Of a DNA stretch of 9,659 bases, positions 1 to 6,800 are shown piece after piece. How positions within the stretch are numbered: position 1 is the stretch's first letter; each line of letters begins with the position of its first letter. A program made the translations under genes and the position numbers. Below the pieces are notes generated by a model. The model was not told the origin of the DNA. It made no database searches and saw only the letters and a list, made by a program, of their open reading frames with translations. The DNA comes from VFJL01 sp043752345 (GTDB lineage: Bacteria; Pseudomonadota; Gammaproteobacteria; Burkholderiales; Nitrosomonadaceae): the NCBI GenBank assembly GCA_043752345.1, contig JAYUYT010000123.1, positions 1 through 9,659 on the forward strand, read 5' to 3'.

Positions 1-95
1 CCGTGAGCCGCAAGGACAAACAGCAAGCCCGGCCAGAAGCTGGTGTTGCGCCGGGTCGTCGGATATTCAGTGCCGTACCGGCTCAGGTGTAACAT
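1..95 (-). CDS. 5' end of a membrane-anchored protein, possibly TonB-like (partial, runs off left edge)
   Basis: An open frame starts at an ATG (bases 95-93, minus strand) and is still open at base 1, giving 31 codons. The visible N-terminus is polar and basic (MLHLSRYGTEYPTTRRN) and is followed by the start of a hydrophobic stretch (FWPGLLFVLAAH). A basic N-tail, then a Pro, Leu-rich segment and a His inside the first membrane helix, resembles the anchor of TonB energy-transducer proteins, where a histidine in that helix is functionally important. With so little sequence this is only a suggestion; other single-pass membrane proteins begin the same way. The ATG overlaps the last 29 bases of the upstream thioredoxin-like gene on the same strand, so the two may be translationally coupled. 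A weak GGA lies 9 bases before the ATG. The sequence left of base 1 would settle the identity. Confidence 0.4.
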   Translation of the reverse strand, partial: MLHLSRYGTEYPTTRRNTSFWPGLLFVLAAH

Positions 96-588
96 TGCGA
101 GCTATCCAGTCTTCGATAAATTTTTGACTGATCAGGCCGGTTTTGATTTCGTGCTGATGCGTCCGATTGTAAAATTGTGTGCGTGGGACTTCACCATACC
201 AGCGCCGATCTACCTCAAAGCGCAAGCGCTCCGGCATATCCTCGGCAAAGACCCATTGCTCCACTTTCCCCATCCCATAGCTCTTTACTCGAGCTGCGAG
301 CTGTGGCGCGTCATTGAGTGTATCGGTAGCGACCAGAACGATATCTAGTTTGGGGTAACGCTGTTTAAGCGCCCCCAACATTTTCAACTCAGCCGGGCAA
401 TACTGACATTCGAGCGACCAGAACACGAGGATAAAAGGCTTGTCCTCACGGGCTGCAGTTATCTGCGCCAGGCTGCCGGGAACGAAGGGGCGTACGGTGT
501 GTGCCGCTGTGGCCATGCCCGACATGGTCAGCATCAGTACAAGAAATAAGCGGCACATTGCGGGCCAATTTTCGGGCTTGCTGTTCAC
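67..588 (-). CDS. Periplasmic thioredoxin-fold protein with CQYC motif (TlpA-like)
   Basis: This is a 173-residue protein. A hydrophobic segment at about residues 13-28 ends in ATAA-H, which looks like a signal peptide cleaved near residue 28-29, so the mature domain should lie in the periplasm. The thioredoxin fold is shown by FILVFW (52-57), the active-site C61-Q-Y-C64 followed by P65, the strand IVLVATD (83-89) and a cis-proline in GEVP (P135). These are the marks of TlpA/thioredoxin-like thiol-disulfide proteins, which reduce or exchange disulfides on exported proteins; the partner here is unknown. The central pair QY differs from the usual CGPC or CxPC, so the redox potential cannot be guessed. 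The start at 588 is a GTG. An ATG at 558 (residue 11) would give a shorter, more typical signal peptide (MCRLFLVLML), and I regard it as equally likely. Neither start has a clear ribosome-binding site. Confidence 0.85.
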   Translation of the reverse strand: MNSKPENWPAMCRLFLVLMLTMSGMATAAHTVRPFVPGSLAQITAAREDKPFILVFWSLECQYCPAELKMLGALKQRYPKLDIVLVATDTLNDAPQLAARVKSYGMGKVEQWVFAEDMPERLRFEVDRRWYGEVPRTQFYNRTHQHEIKTGLISQKFIEDWIARNVTPEPVRH

Positions 589-628
589 TGTTGTATAGTA
601 AATCTAATTAAGAGTGATTCGTATTACA

Positions 629-657
629 ATTTTATCATTCAATTTACAATGCTGCAA
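629..657 (-). promoter_or_regulatory. Possible sigma-70 promoter for the thioredoxin-like gene
   Basis: Read on the minus strand, TTGCAG (657-652) and TAAAAT (634-629) are separated by 17 bases. The -10 matches the consensus in five of six positions; the -35 in only three. It lies in the AT-rich stretch upstream of the thioredoxin-like gene, with a predicted start near base 622 and an untranslated leader of about 33 bases to the GTG at 588. AT-rich DNA yields such matches by chance, so this is tentative. Confidence 0.3.
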
Positions 658-841
658 GGCGATGCATGTCAATTATGGAAAAACAGAGCTATTCACGGCT
701 TTCTGGTGGACTAATAATGTCGAATGATAGGCGGATAGACGAGGCATTACAATGCGGCAAATTGTCGCAGGTTCAGTGGCTAGGTCTAACAGAGATTGCC
801 GCATCTATGGAATACTTGAAAGGCAGCATGAGAACTCATTG

Positions 842-870
842 TTTCCGCGTAGCCGTGCTTTTGCTACAAT
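842..870 (+). promoter_or_regulatory. Extended -10 promoter upstream of the RDD gene
   Basis: TTTCCG (842-847) and TACAAT (865-870) are separated by 17 bases, and the -10 is preceded by TGC (862-864), which gives the extended -10 form TGnTANAAT. The -10 is five of six to consensus; the -35 is weak (three of six), as is common with extended -10 promoters. The predicted start is near base 877, leaving about 126 bases before the RDD start codon. That leader carries inverted repeats and a terminator-like hairpin, so the transcript may be either a short RNA or the RDD message. Confidence 0.5.
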
Positions 871-955
871 ACCTATGGATTTCCTGTAAACATCAGCAGA
901 GCATTGGAATGTCAGCTGCTGTTAGAGACAGTGTTTGCAGCTGCAATTCCGACGC

Positions 956-985
956 GGCGCTGTATGGGAAAAGCGCCATCTTTTT
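956..985 (+). terminator. Intrinsic-terminator-like hairpin just before the RDD start codon
   Basis: GGCGCT (956-961) and AGCGCC (972-977) form a perfect six-pair stem, five of them G-C, around a 10-base loop. After three bases (ATC) comes a run of five T (981-985). The layout fits a Rho-independent terminator on the plus strand. It ends 17 bases before the ATG at 1003 and lies downstream of the 842-870 promoter, with no supported gene between. It could therefore end a small RNA of roughly 110 bases or act as an attenuator for the RDD gene. Upstream, CAGCTGC (913-919) and GCAGCTG (937-943) form another perfect seven-pair stem. GCAGC (937-941) could also pair with GCTGT (959-963, one G-U), which would exclude both stems. 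Confidence 0.5.
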
Positions 986-1002
986 AGCAACCCTATGAAA
1001 CG

Positions 1003-1431
1003 ATGAAGATTCCAATGCCACGATTGGGTCGGCGGCTATTGAGCATGATCTACGAGTCATTACTCCTGCTCGCGGTGCTGTTTGTCGCCAGTTTTATTTT
1101 TCATCTCGTATTTCGCGACACAACTGCTCCTCTTTTTAAACCAGCTCACCAGTTCTATCTGTTACTGGTAATGGGGGCTTATTTCATCTGGTTCTGGACC
1201 CATGGTGGCCAAACCCTGGCGATGCAGACTTGGAAATTACGGTTGACCACTATTGCGGGCGAGGGAGTCAATCTGAAGCAGGCAATCGCGCGCTACTTGT
1301 TTGCAGTAGTCGGGATTGCCCTGTTTGGCTGCGGAATACTCTGGGCGCTGTTCGATCGCGATCACCAGTTCCTGCACGACCGGCTGGCTGGTACCAGAAT
1401 CGTAAATATTGGGGAGGTGAATTCGGGATGA
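1003..1431 (+). CDS. RDD-family inner-membrane protein
   Basis: This 142-residue protein sits in the inner membrane. Three hydrophobic segments are visible at about residues 16-37, 50-66 and 94-115, a usual arrangement for small RDD proteins. The family's conserved elements are present: an N-terminal Arg pair before the first helix (R10, R11, with E18 where many members have Asp), the segment GGQTLAMQTWKLRL at about 68-81 after the second helix, and the C-terminal FDRDHQFLHDRLAGTRIV block. Most RDD proteins have no assigned role; some have been linked to ion transport or to membrane-protein partners, which cannot be transferred here. The ATG at 1003 is four bases after the stop (996-998) of an unsupported upstream frame, and no Shine-Dalgarno sequence is visible. 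ATG at 1015 is an alternative start. The gene is convergent with tldD. Confidence 0.9.
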   Translation: MKIPMPRLGRRLLSMIYESLLLLAVLFVASFIFHLVFRDTTAPLFKPAHQFYLLLVMGAYFIWFWTHGGQTLAMQTWKLRLTTIAGEGVNLKQAIARYLFAVVGIALFGCGILWALFDRDHQFLHDRLAGTRIVNIGEVNSG

Positions 1432-1440
1432 CAGGAGATG

Positions 1441-1457
1441 GCATTGAAGAGTAATGC
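1441..1457. repeat. Small inverted repeat in the RDD/tldD convergent gap
   Basis: GCATT (1441-1445) and AATGC (1453-1457) are perfect complements around a 7-base loop and fill most of the 26 bases between the two convergent stop codons. A flanking G-U pair could extend the stem to six. There is no T run on either side, so it is not a standard intrinsic terminator. It might act weakly in both directions or mean nothing. Confidence 0.2.
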
Positions 1458-2933
1458 TTACGCAGTTCCTCCCACCGTCAATCCATCTATTCGTAGTGTG
1501 GGCTGTCCTACTCCGACGGGTACACTCTGACCTTCTTTACCGCAAGTGCCGACACCGGGGTCGAGCGCCATGTCGTTGCCTATCATGGAAACGCGAGTGA
1601 GCACTTCAGGTCCGTTGCCGATCAGGGTTGCTCCCTTTACTGGGTAAGAGATTTTCCCATCCTCGATCATGTAGGCTTCGGCAGCAGAGAAGACAAATTT
1701 TCCGCTGGTAATATCCACTTGACCGCCACCGAAATTCACCGCATACAGGCCATGTTTAACCGAAGCAATGATTTCTTCCGGATTCTTGTCGCCATTCAGC
1801 ATGTAAGTGTTGGTCATGCGCGGCATGGGAATGTGGGCAAATGATTCGCGCCGGGCATTGCCGGTGACTGGTACTTTCATCAAGCGTGCATTCAGACTGT
1901 CCTGCAGATAGCCTTTGAGAATGCCGTTCTCGATCAGTACGGTACATTGGGTGGGATTGCCTTCGTCATCAATGTTCAATGATCCGCGGCGCCGTGCGAT
2001 CGTGCCGTCATCCACTACGGTCACACCGTTGGCGGCAACGCGTTCACCAACACGCCCGGAGAATGCGGAACTCCCCTTACGGTTGAAATCCCCTTCCAGG
2101 CCGTGACCAATGGCCTCGTGCAGCAGTATTCCGGGCCAGCCGGCACCCAACACTACTGTCATGGTTCCGGCCGGAGCAGGTTTTGCATTCAGATTGACGA
2201 GCGCCTGATGCACCGCTTTCGCGGCATAATCACGTAGTATGTCTTCAGTAAAATAAGTGTAATCGAAGCGCCCGCCACCGCCTGCAACGCCTTGTTCGCG
2301 GCGGCCATCTTGCTCGGCGATGACTTGCAGCGAGACTCGCACCAGCGGCCGCACGTCCGCTGCCATCAGGCCGTCGCTGCGCGCCACCAGCACTACTTCA
2401 TATTCGCCGGCAAGTGATGCCATCACCTGAATCACGCGTTTGTCGACTGCGCGGGCATAACCTTCAAGTTTCTCCAGCAAGGCCACCTTGTCCGCATCTC
2501 CGAGGCTGGCGATGGGATCCTGCGGCAGGTAGAGTTCGCGCCCTTTATTGCGCCTGACCGCCTGCACCGAATGCGTTCCCCCCTGACGAGCGATGGCACG
2601 AGTAGCTTGTGCCGCCGAGGCGAGTGCGGGTAAGCTGATGTCATCAGAATAGGCGAATGCGGTTTTGTCGCCGCTTACTGCGCGTACGCCCACGCCTTGA
2701 TCGATGTTGAAGCTGCCGGATTTGACGATACCCTCTTCCAGCACCCAACCCTCAGCGCGGTTATACTGAAAATACAAATCAGCGTAATCGATATGGTGTG
2801 TGAGTATCTGTCCGAACACCTGCTGTAGTCCGGCTGCGTTTATCTCGTAGGGTGCCAGCAGGCAACGTTCAGCCATGGCGAATAAATCATTGGGCTCGGT
2901 GACGGGTTCGGTGATCATAGTATCCAGTTTCAT
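1458..2933 (-). CDS. tldD: TldD metalloprotease subunit
   Basis: This 491-residue protein is full length for the TldD (peptidase U62 / PmbA-TldD) family. TldD forms a cytoplasmic heterodimeric zinc protease with TldE (PmbA). In Escherichia coli the pair processes the microcin B17 precursor and the CcdA antitoxin, and it degrades unfolded peptides. The metal site is visible: HEAIGH at residues 272-277 (the HExxxH motif) and, near the C-terminus, GVGTCGKEGQ with C464 as the likely third ligand. Other family marks are the N-terminal ADLYFQ and VLEEGIVKSG segments (51-73) and the GVGQPTLRI ending. The ATG at 2933 gives the N-terminus MKLDTMI; ATG at 2918 is an alternative. It follows the amidase gene after 36 bases and is probably the last gene of the yhdP operon. 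No tldE is in the window; in many proteobacteria it is encoded elsewhere. A palindrome covers the ribosome-binding region. Confidence 0.97.
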   Translation of the reverse strand: MKLDTMITEPVTEPNDLFAMAERCLLAPYEINAAGLQQVFGQILTHHIDYADLYFQYNRAEGWVLEEGIVKSGSFNIDQGVGVRAVSGDKTAFAYSDDISLPALASAAQATRAIARQGGTHSVQAVRRNKGRELYLPQDPIASLGDADKVALLEKLEGYARAVDKRVIQVMASLAGEYEVVLVARSDGLMAADVRPLVRVSLQVIAEQDGRREQGVAGGGGRFDYTYFTEDILRDYAAKAVHQALVNLNAKPAPAGTMTVVLGAGWPGILLHEAIGHGLEGDFNRKGSSAFSGRVGERVAANGVTVVDDGTIARRRGSLNIDDEGNPTQCTVLIENGILKGYLQDSLNARLMKVPVTGNARRESFAHIPMPRMTNTYMLNGDKNPEEIIASVKHGLYAVNFGGGQVDITSGKFVFSAAEAYMIEDGKISYPVKGATLIGNGPEVLTRVSMIGNDMALDPGVGTCGKEGQSVPVGVGQPTLRIDGLTVGGTA

Positions 2934-2935
2934 TA

Positions 2936-2949
2936 TCTGATTGATCAGA
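2936..2949. repeat. 14-base palindrome on the tldD ribosome-binding region
   Basis: TCTGAT (2936-2941) and ATCAGA (2944-2949) flank a 2-base centre and form a perfect inverted repeat that ends two bases upstream of the tldD ATG. In the message it could fold as a five-pair stem (TCTGA/TCAGA) with a TCAA loop placed exactly where a Shine-Dalgarno sequence should be; none is visible. It could limit tldD translation, serve as a protein-binding site, or be chance. Confidence 0.45.
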
Positions 2950-2969
2950 AAATATATTAGCGGAAGGTT

Positions 2970-3833
2970 TCAACAATGGTGCAGGGTGCGATGATTCAGT
3001 GCAGGCAGGCTATTCCGCAGGCTGGCTTGGTACTCCGGGTTGATGTTGGCGATTATTACCCCAGCTCCACGCGGCAGACGATCAAGCACCACTCCCCATG
3101 GGTCGACGATCATGCTGTCGCCATGGGTTTCACGACCGTTGACATGGTAGCCACCCTGAGCAGGTGCAATTACATACGCCAGATTCTCGATGGCACGGGC
3201 GCGAATCAATGTTTCCCAATGGGCTCTGCCCGTTGTTGCCGTAAAAGCTGCCGGGGCAAGGATGATATCCACTTTCCCCATTGAGCGGTAAAGTTCAGGA
3301 AAACGCAAATCGTAACAAATGGAAAGGCCGATACGACCGAACGGCGACTCCAAAGCAACTACTCCACTGCCAGCTTCGATAGTTTCTTCCTCAGAATAGT
3401 GTTCGCTGCCAAGCTCGAGACCGAATAGATGTATCTTGTCGTAACGCGCCACCTGTTTTCCCGTATCGTCGTACACCAGACAGCTGTTCCGTACTTTGTC
3501 GAGTCTGGACGATACCAGTGGTACAGATCCACCTATCAACCAAATGCCGAGGCGTCTGGCGGTCTCGCTCAGGAACTCCTGTATTGGCCCGCTGCCATCC
3601 TGTTCGCGCGCTGCTACCTTGTCGGCTTCTTTCATGCCCATGAGGCAGAAATACTCCGGCAGCGCCGCCAGCTTCGCTCCTTGGGAAGCAGCTATCTCGA
3701 TCAGGCGTGCAGCCTCTTTCAAATTGGCAAATACGTTGGGTCCCGCCACCATCTGGATGGCGGCAACACAGATTGAGCTGCTACCAGACTTACCGGATAC
3801 GGATGCGCTTAGAGTGTTTGAGTCATCAGGCAT
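2970..3833 (-). CDS. Nitrilase-superfamily amidase, Nit1-type (likely deaminated-glutathione amidase)
   Basis: This is a carbon-nitrogen hydrolase, 287 residues from the ATG at 3833. The Glu-Lys-Cys triad is complete: E60 in LPEYF, K133 in YDKIHLF and C173 in SICYDLRFPELY. The CYDLRFPELYR context and the GLELGSEHY loop after the Lys are typical of the Nit1/NitFhit branch (E. coli YbeM relatives). Members of that branch hydrolyse deaminated glutathione, a side product of transaminases, to alpha-ketoglutarate and cysteinylglycine in the cytoplasm. That substrate is inferred from the subfamily and is not proven here. An upstream GTG at 3875 would add 14 residues and overlap the yhdP 3' end by 26 bases. 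I prefer the ATG because the conserved fold (VAAIQM) begins well after it, but neither start has a strong ribosome-binding site. The gene lies 16 bases after yhdP and 36 before tldD, so all three are probably co-transcribed. Confidence 0.93.
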   Translation of the reverse strand: MPDDSNTLSASVSGKSGSSSICVAAIQMVAGPNVFANLKEAARLIEIAASQGAKLAALPEYFCLMGMKEADKVAAREQDGSGPIQEFLSETARRLGIWLIGGSVPLVSSRLDKVRNSCLVYDDTGKQVARYDKIHLFGLELGSEHYSEEETIEAGSGVVALESPFGRIGLSICYDLRFPELYRSMGKVDIILAPAAFTATTGRAHWETLIRARAIENLAYVIAPAQGGYHVNGRETHGDSMIVDPWGVVLDRLPRGAGVIIANINPEYQASLRNSLPALNHRTLHHC

Positions 3834-3849
3834 GATCTGCTCAGGAATG

Positions 3850-6800
3850 TCATGGTTCAAGCTCTTTAGGCTCACGTGTCGGCCGGCCTATTTCAGTTAC
3901 AATCGGATCCGCCCAAGTGCCAGTAACATTATATTCGCTAGACACCACTTGATCGAAGGGATCTTTCAGTGCCTTGTTTGCGATCATGGAGGCAATGCCC
4001 ACCACCGGCGTGACCAGCCCCAGTGAAGGCATGACTTTGACATGCAGTTTCTGGGTTTCCGCCGCCAGATCCACTTCACCGCTCATGACAATCTTCGCGG
4101 CAGATCCCTTGATTCTGAGATCATTAGTGACCGCCACACCGCGATTGATCTTAACATCACCGGAAATGTCGTCGAAACCAAAACCCTCAGTGAGCACATC
4201 GCGAAAGTCCAGAATAATCCTCCGCGGCAGTGCTTGCAGGTCAAAAATACTGAACAGTTTGCCGATCCCCGTTTCAAGTTTAGGAAACTGGCCTTGTTTG
4301 GCTTTCAGTTTGAGGTTGCCGGACAGCGTGGGATAATTGATTGATCGGGGGCTGCCAGACCAAGACAACACACCCTCAAGTTCACCCCTACCGCGTTTCA
4401 CGCGGTCAGGATATCCAAGACGGACTAGAAGCCTGCCGATGTCGTTGGCTTCCAGTTTGATGTCAGCTTGAACGCGGGGAGGGGTAGCATGGCTATGCCA
4501 TATTCCTTTTACCATCAGAGAGCTGTCGGCATTGGTAATGTGTAGCTTTTCAATATGCCAATCCTGTTTCTGCTGATTTGCTAGTAGCTCAAGCCTGCCC
4601 AGAGGCTTCTCGCTGACGACGAAGCTATCCGCCACCACATCCAGCGCAGGCAAACTTTTCTCCTGCGGTTGTGTTTGCATTGCTGAGGCCAGTTTGGTGG
4701 AAGAGGCGGCAGGTATGATAAGGCTTTTCAAGCGCGCCACTATTTTACCATTGCCGGCTGGATGCCAGTTGATGTCGCCGCTGATTTCCTTGCTGGCAAC
4801 GGTGGAATGCCATTCCCCGCCATCCATACGGGCGTTTAACGTGACATTATTAAAGCGCCTGTCAAGAAAATCGAGCGCACTTATGTGCAGGTTGATTCGT
4901 GCGAGACCCAGCGAAGGCCCCGCTCCCTCATTGAGTTGCTTGAATAAATTACGCCACTGATCCAGATCCAGCAGCGGCAATGATCCGTTTACCGCTACGC
5001 CAGTCTTTGCGGGCGATAAAGTAGACGTTGCACCGAAATTCACCATGCCGCGTTCCGCATGATAATTGCCTGCATTATCCCGGGAACGCTTGATTTGTGC
5101 GGCTACCAGCCCGCCATAGCGCAGGATCAAATCATCTCGCCGTGAGTCTATGGCTTTTCTCTCAAAACGTAGCGGTATCGGGTCAGCGGCGGCCTTGGAA
5201 AGGGGCTCAGGCAAGTTCGAAGCAATGCCTTGCAATGACGATTCGATGGATAGATTGGCCAGTTTGTTATGTATATTCAGGATTGCCTGCCAATCGGTGC
5301 TGCCACGCAAATACCGTGTCCATATCTGTGCAGCAGTAGTCGGTTTGTTTCGGGTAAGCTGGCGCAGGTTATCGAGATTGACCTTGCCAGCTGCAGTTAC
5401 ACGCATGCTGCCATCAGGCGGAGTAGAAGAATGGATGATCACCGGTCCACCGAGTATCTGGGCGGTGATTTTTTCTATTTTGATGCTGGATTCGGTGAAA
5501 GCCAGCACCCCGCTCACCTTCTCCAGACTGGGCAGATAGGAACCTGGATCAATCTGGTTATCGAGGAACTGATAGTTGCCAGTTAATTTGATGTCATCCG
5601 GGCGATGTAACGGGATATCAAGTTTGAGCAGCAGCTCCCCATCTCCTATGGCGCTGACACCGTTGGCTATGCCATTAGTGTGGCTGCCTAGCGGACTGTT
5701 CTCGATGAATCTTATGAATTCTTTAGTGGCGCCAGTAGCTGTACCCTCAATTTTAAGTATCGTATCGGGTTCGGCCATGTCGGCGAGTTGTAACTTTACC
5801 TTGTGCAGGTTGGCACCAAAAATGTTTGCATGGGAAGCAATGGCTTCCATACGGCTGCCATGAAACAACAGATCCGCCGATATGTTTTCTATTCTGGGCC
5901 ATTCCGGGAGGTAATCCAGCGCTACGCCAGAGGCTTTTGCATTTATCTGAAAAATACCATGTTCATTATGGTTGAAAGGGAACTTGGCCAGGTCGCCTTT
6001 GAGATGCAGCCGCACATCATTGAGCTCTCCTGCCACAATCGATTTATCCAGCCAGTCGCGAGTAGACTGGTTTACCATTGTTGGTACATAGCGTCCCACG
6101 TAGCGTGCATCTGCACGCGTCAGGTGGCCGCTCAGGTCAATCACGCCCGGGCCGTTAGGCACGCTACGATAGCTGCCATAAATGATTCCAGCAGCGTGGT
6201 CGTTGGCAAATGCAATATTGCTAAAATTGAATTCAATGGGGTTCTTGTCGGTTAGCAATCCCCAATTAATCTGACCGGTAAATGTACTCAGCATTACCGG
6301 CTCGCGGAACACTGCCGGCAGTGTCACATTGATTTTTTGCGAATTAAAATTCAGAGTGCCACCTTGGTCAGTGCCGTCGATATTGCCACTGAGACCGCTA
6401 AACGCCGGTATTGAATCGAATCTATTCATGCCAAGATTGGCGAACCGACCTTTTACAACGAAGTGCGCAGGTGTCGGCCACTCGCCACTCCATTCTGCCT
6501 GCATATCACGAATCCCCCCGGTGGGAGATAGCTCATCGAGTCGTTTACGCAGTGGTGCGTGAATTGGCAAGTATTCCGCCAGATCCATTATAGTTTCCAG
6601 CTCCAATGCATTGACATTCAGTGTTCCACTACCTGGTTTGCCATCGTGCGTGGGGAATGTCTGTAGTAAGAAATCCAGTGGCTGCAGCGTCTGCTCACCA
6701 TGAATGGAAATACTTAGTCCATGCGTAGACAATTCAATACCTTCATTCGTACCGTTATTTATTCTTTTCCATCCCACTCTGCCCTGCAGGCGGATAAGGT

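Larger units (their letters stand above)
589..1002. other. Intergenic region of 414 bases without a supported gene
   Basis: The left part (589-665) is AT-rich and probably holds the promoter of the leftward gene. TTACAAT occurs at 624-630, 644-650 and 747-753; the last two extend to 14 bases (644-657 and 747-760) with one mismatch. The right part (842-985) contains a plus-strand promoter and a terminator-like hairpin, described separately. A plus-strand open frame of 110 codons spans 666-998, but its product matches no family I know, it has no ribosome-binding site, and a promoter and terminator lie inside it. I treat it as non-coding by default. No tRNA, known riboswitch or mobile-element end is visible. 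Confidence 0.6.

Noticed and set aside
43..348. Plus-strand open frame (101 codons) opposite the thioredoxin-like gene
   Set aside because: The minus-strand gene has a signal peptide, CxxC and cis-Pro, while this frame shows no domain.
589..1002. Possible tRNA, riboswitch or mobile-element remnant in the gene-free stretch
   Set aside because: I found no cloverleaf, no known riboswitch core, no terminal inverted repeats with target duplications and no transposase fragment.
1230..1454. Plus-strand open frame overlapping the RDD gene's 3' half
   Set aside because: It is a second frame within a clear RDD coding region, with no domain of its own.
3496..4026. Long plus-strand open frame (176 codons) opposite yhdP and the amidase
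   Set aside because: It is antisense to two well-supported genes, its product is low-complexity and Ser/Arg/Ala-rich with no recognisable domain, and it has no ribosome-binding site. It is a shadow of the opposite strand's codon use.
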